64,000 nt of DNA from Symbiodinium kawagutii (GCA_009767595.1 VSDK01018951.1:1-64000), one strand, 5' to 3'; positions 20,528 through 31,316 are shown, counted from the stretch's first letter. The notes: generated by a model not told the origin, from the sequence alone. Numbers and translations: made by a program.

Positions 20528-20845
20528 CGTAAATCTAAGGATATCACAGCAGGATACATTGACCCAGAAGTATCACCAGCTTCCAACGCATTGGTTTTTG
20601 ACACCGCTTCCAAGGCAAAACTGACTTCACCTACACCAGTCCCCAGTCGTTTCTCGGAGTCAATGCGCGTGGTTTTGGGTGAAAAGCATCGACTCACCCG
20701 TGGTTCATCCAATTCTTCGCCCCGTCGAGGCACTCCATGTATTGGGCATTCATATGACTTGGTCCATGTGAATCATCAATGGGTAGGTGCATATCCCAAC
20801 AGAGACTACTTTGGTCAGTTGTGGGATGCTCACCAGGGGTTCTAG
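20528..20845 (+). CDS. Unrecognised coding exon with C-terminal stop
   Basis: After a TTTACTAG acceptor the frame is open for 105 codons to TAG at 20843. It reads RKSKDITAGYIDPEVSPASN, then a Ser/Arg/Pro-rich middle, then DLVHVNHQWVGAYPNRDYFG and a short tail. Composition is clearly protein-like, and the frame extends upstream of its first start codon back to the acceptor. I take it as the last exon of a plus-strand gene. Function unknown. Confidence 0.5.
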   Translation, partial: RKSKDITAGYIDPEVSPASNALVFDTASKAKLTSPTPVPSRFSESMRVVLGEKHRLTRGSSNSSPRRGTPCIGHSYDLVHVNHQWVGAYPNRDYFGQLWDAHQGF

Positions 20846-21307
20846 GTTGTGACCCACAGCCACATCATCATTATCGGCCAATGATTCTTAGATGAAGCAG
20901 TTAAGCATACCCAATAATGTAAATTCAGCTATCCACGACCCATGATCAACCGCTTTGCACCATTAGTTGGCCGTTATTGACCATCAATATCTATCAATTA
21001 TTATATTGTCGACTTTTCAGCTTTATTGCCCATGACCAACATTTATCAACCACCCACCATTTGCTATCTTTGCCAACATGCCTGTCTTGATTTGGGGCCT
21101 ACTTTGCCGGTAACATGCCTACGCAGCGGCGCGAACTAATGCTGCAAGGGAAGCTTCATCAATCCCTGAACACTGATGAAGCGAAAAAAACGATTCTGAG
21201 ATTCACCATGACCGATCAGTAGGCAGCCAACCATTGACCATCCAGCATTCAACCGCCAACTCTCATCAGGTTATTGCCAATTATGAACCGTTTGTTATCA
21301 TTGTAAC

Positions 21308-21313
21308 CCGATC

Positions 21314-21404
<91 letters not shown>

Positions 21405-21423
21405 GTCATCATCATCATCATCG

Positions 21424-21473
<50 letters not shown>

Positions 21474-21517
21474 TTCATCATCATCATCACCATCATCATC
21501 CTCGTCATCATCATCAG

Positions 21518-21570
<53 letters not shown>

Positions 21571-21645
21571 CCACCATCATCTTCATCATCTTCTTCTTCA
21601 TCATCATCATCATCATCGTCATCATCATCATCATCATCATCATCA
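21308..21645. repeat. TCA trinucleotide microsatellite, about 340 bp
   Basis: Nearly uninterrupted ATC/TCA with CGTCAT and CACCAT variants. Frames across it give poly-Ile (plus) and poly-Met (minus), which are artefacts. Confidence 0.98.
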
Positions 21646-21736
21646 ACAACTATTCACCACCAACAAGCAGCACCCGACCCTTCAATAAGCACTACAACTA
21701 CTGGCACCCAACCCTTCAATAAGCTGCCCCAGCCAG

Positions 21737-21823
21737 GGGTGCTATGCCGCTGCTCGTTCCAGGTTCGTGAAGGAAACCCTGAAATCCATGGACTTGGAAG
21801 GTGCGCCAGCGGATTTTCGTTGA
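21737..21823 (+). CDS. Small exon with stop codon
   Basis: A CCCCAGCCAG acceptor, then 28 codons (GCYAAARSRFVKETLKSMDL and a short Ala/Pro end), then TGA at 21821. It looks like the C-terminal exon of an alpha-helical protein. Not recognised. Confidence 0.4.
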   Translation, partial: GCYAAARSRFVKETLKSMDLEGAPADFR

Positions 21824-21927
21824 AGCTGTTGCGTTCGTACCTAGCTGTTGGCAATATGGGATTGTACTGTGTGATCGCAGGGGAGAAAGACCAACAATAG
21901 TGGCTAAACAACTACTACGTGGTGGTC

Positions 21928-22025
21928 GGTGGTCTCTCAAAATAGGGAACCCTAAAGTTATGGTTGGTTGACTACTGCAAATAATTAGATTAGATGATTT
22001 GGGGTTTCCCCATGGCTTGAGAAAG
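21928..22025. mobile_element. MITE-like element, family B, copy 2
   Basis: Left GGTCTCTCAAAATAGGGAAC then CCTAAA; right TTTGGGGTTTCCCCATGGCT then TGAGAAA. The two ends are imperfect inverted complements and match the other family B copies. Confidence 0.5.
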
Positions 22026-22153
22026 CGCGATGTGGTTTCTCAATGAAGGTTTTGTCAAGGTTTTTGCTGCATGATGGTAATTGCAGGTTGCTAGCCGCTA
22101 GCCATTAACGATGGTACACAACTAACTATAGCGATCATACCCAGATTTTGCAG

Positions 22154-22239
22154 CCATTATGAACCAGTGCGTTGGTGAAGCCCAGATCTGGGATTTTTAT
22201 CTGAGCGCACTCGGTCGACATCCAGACAGGACTGTGTGA
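22154..22239 (+). CDS. Small exon with stop codon
   Basis: A GATTTTGCAG acceptor, then a frame containing MNQCVGEAQIWDFYLSALGR and a stop TGA at 22237. Good splice context and composition. Function unknown. Confidence 0.4.
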
Positions 22240-22800
22240 TCTTTGAGGACCTGTGGTCGGTAGTCAATGGCAAATAATCGTTGCTTGATATCCCTTAGCA
22301 TTGGCAATACTAAGGGATATGTCCCTGATGGGTTGGTAGAATCTCGCTAAGGGATATAGTGGTTGACTTGATTTTGGTTGGTTCAGCATTAGCTAATTAC
22401 TGTAAATAGTGGTCGGTTGAGTATAGTCTAGTATAGTCGAGCATGGTCGAACCGATGGGAATGATTTATAGTTTTTTTTCTAACCATTCCTATCAACAAT
22501 GTTAAGAGGTTTTGAATCTAAATTACTGCGTTTTTGCAAAGACTACAGACTACTGTTTGTTTTTGAGCTTGTTTCGACCTGTGTTGCAGCATCAGTAGTC
22601 AGTAGTTGCTATGAGCACCAGCTGGTTTGCCGTAAGAATGGTCATCCGATGATTGTTATTGATTGTGTTGGTTGGTAATCATCATAACAATAGCGTTCAA
22701 GTGAGACCAGTGAATCAGGTGAGACGACACGGTGGCCGGAGGTTCTGAACGAAGCTCAGCAGAGAAAGGTGATAAGATGCTATCATTATGTTGACCCAAC
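22240..22800. other. No supported gene
   Basis: AT-rich, with phrases such as CTAAGGGATAT repeated three times (about 22290-22360) and GTATAGTC runs. Probably intron or intergenic. Confidence 0.4.
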
Positions 22801-22803
22801 AAG

Positions 22804-22943
22804 GTCATGCCTTGTTCTGGCTGTCAATGTTCGGTGACACGATGCAAGAAGCCATGGACCAGGCTTTGGCTGCAAAGGGGTCCCAGAGTCTGAAAAAGTT
22901 CAAGGGTGACCCCCTTGTTTTGGCAGGTGAAAGTTGGGGCTGA
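22804..22943 (+). CDS. Exon of unrecognised plus-strand gene
   Basis: The frame reads LFWLSMFGDTMQEAMDQALA, then AAKGSQSLKKFKGDPLVL, and reaches either a stop at 22941 or a CAG/GTGAAA donor at about 22926. Helical composition. It begins a chain of plus-strand exons running to 25345. Confidence 0.5.
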
Positions 22944-23035
22944 ACCTTCCAAAGACAAAGGTTCATGGGCTTAAGGGGAGTCCCCCCAAGGGGAGTCACC
23001 CCAAAATTGGGACATCCAAGTTCTCACTTCAAAAG

Positions 23036-23200
23036 GTCATCGAAACCAACAGAAATTTCACAGATCAACTGATTCATTGGGGGCACATGTTTGGAGCAGT
23101 GGGGGCTAATGTGGAGCATTCCTGGACTCCTGGTCACCATAGAATGCCGCTACCGGAAGTCATTTGGCTTCAGTCCCTTCTGGATCTTGCAGACCAATGA
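23036..23200 (+). CDS. Exon of unrecognised plus-strand gene
   Basis: After TTCTCACTTCAAAAG the frame reads VIETNRNFTDQLIHWGHMFG and continues through a Pro/His segment to LQSLLDLADQ. An overlapping frame at 23199-23280 (MMDDVVAAAGADDEDEYYG) is also plausible, so the 3' boundary is uncertain. Confidence 0.45.
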   Translation, partial: VIETNRNFTDQLIHWGHMFGAVGANVEHSWTPGHHRMPLPEVIWLQSLLDLADQ

Positions 23201-23696
23201 TGGACGACGTCGTTGCTGCTGCTGGTGCTGATGATGAGGATGAATACTATGGATGCATGCGCTCCTTGCTTCAATCATAGTACTGGTTTTGACCGTGAAT
23301 ACAAACTCAAGCAACTAAGACTTCCCATGAAGCTTTGGCTGTGACTGTGAAGATTGGATTTGAAGCGTTTGTGACTGAGACTACCTGAATGCTGGACATC
23401 GACAGCTAGCTTTCTATCCCACGAAAAATCCAGATCGCCATCAATCAGAGTGGTCCTTGGCATATGTGGTTGGGAGCATGCTGCCGATCGATTCAGAGGT
23501 TGATCATGAGCGTGTGAGAGCCACTGCCAGAAACTCGATTTAATAATCAAATAGGATTCATGAAACATGGTGGTCACATGAGCGTGCATCAGGAAAAAAA
23601 TCAGAAATGAACACATAGAAACAACATGAGAGTGACAGTTGTGAAGATATTGACAGACATGATGCATTCACAATTCAACTGTCTTTAGGGTCAGGA

Positions 23697-23780
23697 AGTT
23701 GAACTGAGGAAAGCAGAAGAACGTCTCTCTCGAAGCATGGCACGATATGCACAGAACTTTGTGGCCAGGGTTTTCTGTGC
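23697..23780 (+). CDS. Small charged exon
   Basis: GGGTCAG acceptor, then EVELRKAEERLSRSMARYAQ NFVAR and a GGTTTT donor-like site. Heptad-like charge pattern suggests a helix. Part of the same plus-strand run. Confidence 0.4.
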
Positions 23781-24148
23781 CTGATTTGTTGGTGCCACTG
23801 ACAGAGGCATCGAAACGACTAAAGAAAGGAAACCTTGATGATGGAAATCGACCAGGCTCATATTTCCAGGAGCAAACAGTTCCAACGAGTTTCGTGTTTT
23901 CCATTCTTGTCTTTGGAATTTCAGGGGCCAAAAGGAATGCTAAATTCAGAGCAAATGCTGCACCACCATTGATCGACTTGATTTCTCACACTTGTCGACA
24001 TGGTGAGTTGACATTGACAGTGCCTGCGTTGGATGGTGGTCCAGCAAGCTCTGTACAAGTTCCCATGTTTGCACAGCTGCAGCTCTCTGTGTTCTTGCGT
24101 GACCATGCACTGATGCGAGAGTTCGAAGATGACTCAGAACCCACCTGA
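23747..24148 (+). CDS. Exon(s) of unrecognised plus-strand gene
   Basis: Open for 133 codons. The stretch after 23925 (GAKRNAKFRANAAPPLIDLI, then a Gly/Leu/Thr-rich beta-like part, VQVPMFAQLQLSVFLRDHAL and an acidic end) is the most protein-like. The first 50 codons are hydrophobic and may be intron. No family recognised. Confidence 0.45.
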   Translation: MHRTLWPGFSVPDLLVPLTEASKRLKKGNLDDGNRPGSYFQEQTVPTSFVFSILVFGISGAKRNAKFRANAAPPLIDLISHTCRHGELTLTVPALDGGPASSVQVPMFAQLQLSVFLRDHALMREFEDDSEPT

Positions 24149-24547
24149 TTTAAATACAGTGTCCATGTCACTGCTGGACAGGATATATTTATCATAACAT
24201 TGTCTCAGTCTCAGATGTTTTCCCTGTTTGGCGCAATGCATTCATTTCATGTGGTTGCACATGGCTGGATGGTTGGAGTGTGCAGGACAGGGACAGGACC
24301 TACATGCATTCACCAGCGCACTGCCCGCACATTGGACATCTTTGTGTCTTCATTTTGGACCCGTCTCTTGGCTCACTACTTTGTATTGTTGTTGCCTTGC
24401 TGGTCTGTGATCCTCTGTGATCTGTCCACTAACTGATCAGCTGTGTTGAATGATGAGACTTCACAACCGATCATCAGGTCATTTGCTGGACTACATCGTG
24501 AATACCGAGTACGATTGAAGCCCGTGGTACTCTGCATTTTGTCGCAG

Positions 24548-24711
24548 GTAGCACAATTCTTGGAATCCCAGCTGCATTGGGTGGCTCAGTCAAGCACTTC
24601 AACTCAACGTTCACTGATATTCAATGTCAATTTAATGTGTTGGGCTTGGGTCAGGAGGAATTGAGCGTGTGCATTCAAGATTTCAAAATTAAGTCGAATT
24701 CGATTCAATGA
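24548..24711 (+). CDS. Exon of unrecognised plus-strand gene
   Basis: TTTTGTCGCAG acceptor, then GSTILGIPAALGGSVKHFNS, FTDIQCQFNVLGLGQEELSV and an Ile/Lys-rich end. There is no start codon in this frame, so it is only recognisable as an internal exon. Confidence 0.5.
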
Positions 24712-24750
24712 GTATTGAGTATGTAAGGACAGGAACATTGGGGCAATCAG

Positions 24751-24859
24751 TGCCAGCGTGAATGAGAAGAAATCTGGCAACCAAAAGAGGAAAGCGCTGT
24801 TCATGTCACCTCTGGAAGTCTTCAAGGTTGCTTCCAGCGTGGTTTTGAACAAGGCCTAG
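24751..24859 (+). CDS. Exon of unrecognised plus-strand gene, basic
   Basis: GGCAATCAG acceptor, then ASVNEKKSGNQKRKALFMSP LEVFK. A donor may follow at AAG/GTTGCT; otherwise the frame runs to a stop at 24857. The basic patch resembles a nuclear-localisation or nucleic-acid-binding segment. Confidence 0.45.
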
Positions 24860-25013
24860 CCATGACTATAATGACATCATCTCAATGACTCAAGGCAAGT
24901 AAGTAATCACAGGGAACATTGCCAAAGATGATGACAGTGATTTCTGAAGTTATGGCCAGAGTATGTTCTCTTCAATCTCGCAGTTGGAGACTTGTGTCCT
25001 AATTGACTGGCAG

Positions 25014-25160
25014 GTGACTATGTTGGCTGAAGCTCTTCGTGAACACATGCCCCGCAGGAAGAAGAGGTTTGGACCCCTCGCAATCTTTTCTGCGTTCAAG
25101 TATGGTGAGCCTCGGATGGTAAAACAACATTTGTTTGTCGGTGATACCTTTCTCACATAA
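25014..25160 (+). CDS. Exon of unrecognised plus-strand gene
   Basis: GACTGGCAG acceptor, then VTMLAEALREHMPRRKKRFG, PLAIFSAFKYGEPRMVKQHL and a stop at 25158. The helix-basic-hydrophobic pattern is protein-like. Same run as neighbouring exons. Confidence 0.5.
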   Translation: MTMLAEALREHMPRRKKRFGPLAIFSAFKYGEPRMVKQHLFVGDTFLT

Positions 25161-25224
25161 TGTTATGAGATTCTCAAATCAGAAAGTGAAGCTGGTTTGG
25201 CCATCCGTTCCTTTTCCATCTCAG

Positions 25225-25345
25225 ATTTTGGGAAATTGATGGTCAATTTGGCTTTGAATCACACACTGAGGATGCTCACTTGAAGCTAGCCCGTGAGAAG
25301 ATGGGTGATCAAAAGCACATTCACGTCAGCTCCTCAAATGGTTGA
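25225..25345 (+). CDS. Last exon of unrecognised plus-strand gene
   Basis: A strong CTTTTCCATCTCAG acceptor, then FWEIDGQFGFESHTEDAHLK, LAREKMGDQKHIHVSSSNG and TGA at 25343. About 500 bases separate it from the likely start of the next gene at 25852. Confidence 0.5.
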
Positions 25346-25851
25346 TGGAAAGGATTGAAGCTGTGCAGTCAGACTGACTGGATACTCTTGACAATCAGAA
25401 GTGGCATCCAGATTGCAACACAAGGTGATGATGGATGGATCGTCGCTGGGGAAATCTCCAACGGAGCGATATCACTTTTCATGTGCCTTAGCTTGCATTC
25501 ATTCTAATACCATTGATTCGTATTCTTTCAAGAGGACAGTGACAATAATGCATTGCATTGTGCATTAGTGCATGTGCTTTCAGCTTCTGAAGCTTCTGCA
25601 ATTTTCAAACCCATGAATCTCAGGCCCACTGGTGAATCTTGGCACCCATGCACCACCACTGGTGCAAATCTCAGAGGCTTTGTTTCAATGACTGGCTAGT
25701 GACAATTCAAAAGCAGTTTCCTGCAGATTTATTAGCAAGCGTGCTGCAAGTAAGTCGTGTTCTAGTCACATCATTTCGTCATATACATCTTGGCTCATCA
25801 GCAGATTGATTCGCATTGGTCAGACCAATGTGAAGTGATTGAACCGAACAG

Positions 25852-26082
25852 ATGGCTATGGATTTTGAAGCTCTGTTTGGAATTTCACCGCAAACCTGTG
25901 ATGATGACGACCGAATGGCCGGTGCGACGTTGAGCTCAGCTTCCACCGACCCACCTTCTTCTCAGCCAAGCGTTTCGATGGAGGAGCCAAATCAATTAAT
26001 GGAATACGTTGACAGTTCACTGCACACACGCATACACACAAGCACACTTGGCTTACAGCACTACATTTTGACATGGCAGTGA
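25852..26082 (+). CDS. Likely first exon of the methyltransferase-like gene
   Basis: An ATG at 25852 sits directly after GAACCGAACAG, an AG that could accept a trans-spliced leader. The frame MAMDFEALFGISPQTCDDDD continues through a Ser/Pro-rich low-complexity segment to MEEPNQLMEYVD. The His/Thr-rich remainder (after about 26010) looks like intron sequence. An acidic, disordered N-terminus is typical of large nuclear proteins. Assigning this exon to the methyltransferase gene rests on order, strand and spacing only. Confidence 0.45.
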   Translation: MAMDFEALFGISPQTCDDDDRMAGATLSSASTDPPSSQPSVSMEEPNQLMEYVDSSLHTRIHTSTLGLQHYILTWQ

Positions 26083-26110
26083 TGCTTTTTGGGACAGCTA
26101 CCCAGTCAAG

Positions 26111-26253
26111 GTCTCAAATCAAAATTACCCTGATTGCTGCCAGGACGGCCAAATGGACAGACTCACAGCGGCAGCCACATCTTTGAAACGATCGGCTGAG
26201 AGGATTTTCAAATTGGTTGGCGATATTCCCCTCCAGGACCGCCGGGTCATTGG
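26111..26253 (+). CDS. Internal exon, 48 codons
   Basis: ACCCAGTCAAG acceptor, then VSNQNYPDCCQDGQMDRLTA, AATSLKRSAERIFKLVGDIP and LQDRRVIG, with donor GG/GTGAGC at 26254. Both splice sites are clean and the whole interval is open. It lacks a start codon, so it can only be an internal exon. Confidence 0.55.
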
Positions 26254-26564
26254 GTGAGCAGGTTTGAGCAGTCGCTGATTGTCAACCAATCTAAAATGGC
26301 TGACAGATGAAATCACCACCTGGGATTCTTTGTGATTGTTTGATCAAATGGATTTCTTGGTAACTACTGTAGTCAATTATTGATTGATTGACTGATTGAT
26401 CGATTGATTGAGATTGAATTGATTCTGATTTTCTGTTTTTCTGATGATTGATTGATTGATTGCACCTTCTGTCACTGAGTCAGTCAGTCAGTCCACGGCC
26501 AGTCCTGAATGATCAGATCACAGTTGGGCTCAAGTCTAGCTACGCTTGCGATTGAATCCTCCAG

Positions 26565-27173
26565 TCTGATCGAATCGACATGACGGAGCCTGGGCCCACA
26601 ATTGAAGTGGCAACATTCATGCCAGAACTGATTCAAAGTGACGACAGGGAAAGTGACAGCAACAGGCCCAACAGGCATGAGGATGTTGATGCTTGCCCCA
26701 AGACACCAGATCAGCAGCAAGGACCAAAAAGAAGACAACCCATTGATGATTTGACACCTGAGAAGCAAAGTCGTCCATCTCATCAACATCACCATTCTGA
26801 TTCTGATGATGGCTCTGATCTCTCATTGGAGGAGGCCGAGGAGGAAACTATTGAAAATGACGAGGATGATGATGATGATGGAGACGGCACAGATGCTGAT
26901 GAACCAGCCTACCGTTACTTGGACAACGTACGCCTCACTGCACCTGATGGAAAAGGGGGCTTCAAGTGCCCACGTTGCCATCAAAGAACTGGACCCTATC
27001 ATCTATGTGATCCACAACTTGCAGACAGTTCTGACTCTGACTACGGGTGGAAAGTTGAAGGGGAAGCATTGGAAAACTCTCATGAAAATGAAAACCGTTT
27101 CAATGATGACGGTGACGATGATGATGACAGCGAAGACAGCCTGACTGGTACATCTCAGATGGACAGTGACTGA
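26565..27173 (+). CDS. Acidic exon with CxxCH...H..C zinc-binding-like motif
   Basis: ATCCTCCAG acceptor, then SDRIDMTEPGPTIEVATFMP, long Asp/Glu-rich stretches, and a compact motif FKCPRCHQRTGPYHLC at about 26960-27010. This is Cys-x2-Cys-His followed eleven residues later by Cys, and could bind zinc. A second acidic tail ends at the stop 27171, or earlier at a CTG/GTACAT donor (about 27145). It lies directly upstream of the methyltransferase exons. Function unknown; an acidic regulatory region is an inference. Confidence 0.5.
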   Translation, partial: SDRIDMTEPGPTIEVATFMPELIQSDDRESDSNRPNRHEDVDACPKTPDQQQGPKRRQPIDDLTPEKQSRPSHQHHHSDSDDGSDLSLEEAEEETIENDEDDDDDGDGTDADEPAYRYLDNVRLTAPDGKGGFKCPRCHQRTGPYHLCDPQLADSSDSDYGWKVEGEALENSHENENRFNDDGDDDDDSEDSLTGTSQMDSD

Positions 27174-27504
27174 ACAAAAGGTCCTAAAGGGACTCCTGTA
27201 AATTATCACATCCAGGAATCCACAACCCACGCCGCACTCCTGGCTGTGGCCACAGGCTTTTTGCTTCATGTTCCATACACGGTGAGATACCAGCGGAAAA
27301 AACAAGTTCACTGACTTGCCTTGCCTGCTGAGTGTTGCTGGGTGGGCCTCCAATCAGTGCTGTTACAAGATTCTACAATTTCAATCATGTACAATCCTGT
27401 ATACAGTTCAATTGATTGATATGTCACACTTAGACTAGACAGTTACAGAACATTTGAAATCCGTCGATGGATTGAACAATGGCTTCGCCGCAACAACTTT
27501 GCAG

Positions 27505-28190
27505 GAGTCATTCCTACTCAACGCTCGCACTGCCTACAGCATGTGCACTGGAGCAGCGACTGCTGAGATGGCGCGCAGCCTCTTGCAGAAGTATGCCAAC
27601 CAGAATGGGTATGCCATGGACATCCAAACAGTGGCAATGTGGGTCACTTGTCATCATGTATTTGCAAAGCAACTCATGACATCAAAAGCATATAGTCAGA
27701 ATCTATCAGTTCCTGAAACAATGATTCATTCAGCGCTGTTGTTTTTCCAAATCCAATCCCGGTCACTCAACTTGACTTCAGTCACTGCTCAGGAATGGAA
27801 TGAGCAATGTCACCCCCTCATCATCGACAACCTTCAGTGGTGCAGTGAAGTGACTGGGAAAACAGAGTCTCCACATTTGTTCACCGATATCGAAGCTATG
27901 AACCCATCAAGGTGTAGTCGTCCAGGAATGAACTACAGTCAGAAAAAAGAAGTGATTCTCAATTCATGGCTTCAGGAATCTCAAAAGTGTGAGCTTTGCT
28001 GTGAAGACTTGTGCACAGTTCCATCTGCTAATTTTGGAGTCAGTGGCCTTCCGTGTCAAGATATGTCCCAAGCTGGGCATGGATTGGGAAAGGAAGGTCG
28101 GACCAACGGTGTGTACCTCACCCATGCCAAGTACAACCGTATCAAAAGGACCCCGCTACTCGTGGTGGAGTGCACACCAGCAACTTGGGT
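27505..28190 (+). CDS. C5-cytosine-methyltransferase-like domain, N-terminal half (motifs I-VI)
   Basis: CAACTTTGCAG acceptor, then ESFLLNARTAYSMCTGAATA EMARSLL, a possible motif I region. Further on comes LFTDIEAM, and then the diagnostic stretch FGVSGLPCQDMSQAGHGLGK at about 28035-28094. It has the Pro-Cys-Gln of motif IV with the catalytic cysteine, followed by SxAGxGxGKxG as in C5 methyltransferases. LLVVEC at about 28160-28177 sits where motif VI (ENV) is expected, with VEC instead of ENV. The frame then runs into intron-like sequence to a stop at 28231. The second half of the domain is in the next exon. A substrate (DNA or RNA) cannot be named from sequence. Confidence 0.65.
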
Positions 28191-28371
28191 TGAACTCAAT
28201 CTCCGATTGTTGCTTTTTGTTCGACTGAGTTGATCTGATGATGCTTGAATTATGATCCGTACTTCAAGACTTCTGATTCTAGTCTCTGCAAAGAGTATGT
28301 CATGTAACTTGATTTTCTCCAAATTCTTGAACATGTTAACTGTTCATAAATATCATGGGGGTAGCCAGCAG

Positions 28372-29146
28372 CATGCCCCCTAAGGCATTAGACATGGAGA
28401 TGATGGCTGATTGCCACGGTCCTGACTACGAGTTCTTTCAACTCTTTTGCGAGCCAAGTGACGTGGGGCATGCAGCATGTGCTCGTCACAGAACCTACGT
28501 GATTGGGGCACACCAGGAGTTGACTCAAGTTTTGCATGATCCATGGGAACTTCAGGAGGTAATCAAACGTCAGGTGGCAAAGCATGCGTTCACACACCCC
28601 TCTGACTACCTGATCGCAACCACAACTGAAGTTCAGCTGGAAGCTGAAGAAAAAGCCCGGGCTCGAGGTGTACTGTTTCAGCCAGGGCAAACAGATTTGA
28701 GCTACATCCTCAACGAAAGAGAACAGAATGCACTGACTGACTATGAGACAGCATACTTTCAAAGATTTGGTTTCACCGCAGCAAATGATGAGGACCTCTT
28801 CGTGTTCTTGGGAGATGATCCTGCGTATTCATTGACATGGTCCATCTATGGAAGGTTGCCAACATATCGCATGAACTCCCGCCACTCGATACTCTGGAGT
28901 TGCAAACACAAAAGGTGGGTCACTGGAAAGGAACGGCTGGCTAGCCTGGGATGGCCAGTCCATCCAAATCTAGCTAGTGCAATGGAATGCCCTCAAACTC
29001 CAGCTCTGGACGTGAAACGTTCAGCCGACCTAGCTGGAAACAGCATGCATTTGCTCAATTGTGGAGTGGTGCAAGCCATAGCGTTGAGCGCCTTCGGTCC
29101 ATCACGCACCACCACTCCAGATTTCGTCATGGAAGAGGAGCAGTAG
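28372..29146 (+). CDS. C5-cytosine-methyltransferase-like domain, C-terminal half (motifs VIII-X)
   Basis: GTAGCCAGCAG acceptor, then MPPKALDMEMMADCHGPDYE FF. EPSDVGHAACARHRTYVIG at about 28452-28508 corresponds to motif VIII (the QxRxR...ivg region). A roughly 150-residue variable part, placed like a target recognition domain, contains LNEREQNALTDYE and LFVFLGDDPAYSL. The motif X region reads RSADLAGNSMHLLNCGVVQA IAL (about 29022-29088), with the expected Gly-Asn-Ser. The stop is at 29144. Motif order matches the family across the intron. The motif VI change leaves activity uncertain. Confidence 0.65.
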
Positions 29147-29679
29147 CAAGCCAGCCTCGGCAAACCAGCGACCAATTCAATTCAGAATGATCCACGCTGA
29201 TGCCAGCCAGTGAGGACAAGACTTTTTTTTATAAGAACATCTGAAATAAGTCGCCCTCTACAACTGACAACTATTATTATATATATATATATATATAGTA
29301 TAGTATCAGTATAACATAATAAATGATAATCTATCCATCCAATCCTTGATTGAACATCAGTCACGGAACGTGTTGCCTCCTCACTACTTCAACTGACTGG
29401 CAGCGTGGCAATGCCTGTAGCAATTGCTCAACTGTGAAAAAGAAAACAAACAGACAGCTGTACCATCATTCGTTCAACACCTGTTCCAATTGACTGATTC
29501 ATTGATTTCGGGTGGCCTGAACCACTGTGTTCGTGAGTGTGCATCTCCACATGATTGCAGTGCAGCGTCAGATTAATTTCAAAGAGTTGCATTCTGTTGC
29601 ATTGATGTCGCCCAATCATCCTCATTCAGATTTGGGGCTCTCAGACTCTGGTGATTGATAGCCCATCAGCTCGGTAGTT
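29147..29679. other. Probable intron
   Basis: AT-rich, with a TATATA microsatellite at 29277-29300 and GACTGATT-type runs. No supported exon. Confidence 0.4.
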
Positions 29680-29685
29680 GTGGCA

Positions 29686-29994
29686 GCAATGAACGCAGGC
29701 CTTGAAATGATTGTCTGGACCGATGGCTCTGTAGCAACTCCAGTTGAGGATGAAGAGGATGACGGCAGCGGCAGTGATGATTCCTCCTCTGAATCCCGTG
29801 CCAGGACCAGCAAGCGAAAGACCAAGACTGACCGAAAGCAGCAGAAGAAAAAGACCAAATCTAAGAAGGGAGGAACGGCCGTCAAAACTCGAAGACCCAA
29901 GTCATGTACGGCAGCCAACCTGTCAACTCAATACACTCACTGGAAGAAGTGTCCGGTCAGATCCTCATTTGCCCTAGATCAGCACATCAAATGA
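29686..29994 (+). CDS. Acidic-then-basic linker exon
   Basis: TTGTGGCAG acceptor, then MNAGLEMIVWTDGSVATPVE, an Asp/Glu/Ser block, and a Lys/Arg block (KRKTKTDRKQQKKKTKSKKG) that would serve as a nuclear localisation or nucleic-acid-binding tail. Stop at 29992. Position suggests the same gene as the methyltransferase exons. Confidence 0.5.
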   Translation, partial: AMNAGLEMIVWTDGSVATPVEDEEDDGSGSDDSSSESRARTSKRKTKTDRKQQKKKTKSKKGGTAVKTRRPKSCTAANLSTQYTHWKKCPVRSSFALDQHIK

Positions 29995-30113
29995 TCAGGA
30001 GAGCAGCATTGAAAAGTATGAATGTCATGAAACATCATCATCCAGTTTCCCAATCAATAATCAATGCTTCAAAAAGTTGTACTTTGTGGGATTGTGGGTT
30101 TCTGATTGATTAG

Positions 30114-30290
30114 GCATCTATTCTCCGTCGGTTCATCGCTGGACTCAATCACAACAATGCCAACATCTCCTACTTGAACACCTTGAACGAGTCAGTGATC
30201 AGGCGTTTGTTCTTTGGGGTCTTTGAGAAAATGCCTTCACATCCTGTTGATGAGCGACTGTGTCAGCAGTTAATTCAAATTAGTTCACGT
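30114..30290 (+). CDS. Helical exon
   Basis: TGATTAG acceptor, then ASILRRFIAGLNHNNANISY, LNTLNESVIRRLFFGVFEKM and PSHPVDERLCQQ. Convincing amphipathic composition. The frame stays open to 30357, but the end is Ser-rich and possibly intron. Confidence 0.5.
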
Positions 30291-30478
30291 TCACTCTCTT
30301 GTGATCAAAGATTGCCAACTTCGTTGTCACGTGAAACAGCATCGCAGCCACACAAGTGACAGTGACTGACAGTGAGAGCTAGAAATGATTGACATCCAGG
30401 AATTTAATTGGTGATTTGATGATATCTTATGGGGATATAAAACCACATGGCTTATTGCAAACCTAGCTGAGGAGAAAT

Positions 30479-30930
30479 GTGCAGAAGCAACAGAACTTGC
30501 TGAACCAGGAGTACGAAAGAATCGGCCGTCCTCTTCACTCTCAAACTGTGGAGCAAATTGTGAGGAAGGTAGATCTCACCCTGAGCAAGCAGCAGTCTTG
30601 GGTCATTCAGGCAGATGAGAAGTCAGGAAGGCAATTCATCTCGAACATGAAACTCAGCGCATGGATTCCCGAACACATGAAGTTCCAGACAACCATCTTC
30701 ATGGATGACCATGGACCTAGAGTCAAAGAAACGAACGGCAAGGAGCACTACTGCATTGACGTCTTCCAGGCTTACTTCCAAGCCAACCAGCCTCAAAGTG
30801 TTGAAGCTCCTGCACATGCTGTGCCACTACCTGGGCAGGGAGCACCATCGTCAGCTGCCGCACTGCCACCGCCAACGTATGGAAGCGCACCGTTGCCAGG
30901 AATGAAACCCACTGGCATCTTGGTAGCACT
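30479..30930 (+). CDS. Exon with QNLLNQEYERIGRP region and Pro/Ala-rich tail
   Basis: After an AAATGTGCAG-type context the frame reads QKQQNLLNQEYERIGRPLHS, then KVDLTLSKQQSWVIQADEKS GRQF and WIPEHMKFQTTIFMDDHGPR, and then a Pro/Ala/Gly-rich linker that continues in style into the next two small exons. A donor is likely near 30915 (CCCACTG/GCATCT, a GC donor). Unrecognised. Confidence 0.55.
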
Positions 30931-31316
30931 GGTCGATTTGAAACAGAGAATCAAACCACCAGTCAAGTTAATCACCTGCTTAATCAATCAATCAGTCTGA
31001 CCTGTGACAGTGATGATTTTTGTCATTCTCAAAATGGCTGATCAGATGACCCCAACTGAACTGTTCTTCCAATCAAGGTTTCAAAGGACATGACCTCTCA
31101 GATTCAGACCTGTCTGTTTAGCCTAGGATAATTTCCATCAAATGCTTTGGTTTGTCAAGACCTGTTCTGTTTACACTGTCAATCTCACATCAAGAGACCA
31201 AACTTTGGTCACAACCAGTGCTTGCACTAAGCATTGAATGGTCACAACTACTGGGTGACTTAGGTCATGCTGCTATTGCTCTGCCTGAAACAGCGAAGCC
31301 TATGATTCCGTTGCAG

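Noticed and set aside
21234-21722. Long open frames of almost pure Ile (plus) and Met (minus)
   Set aside because: They are translations of the TCA microsatellite.
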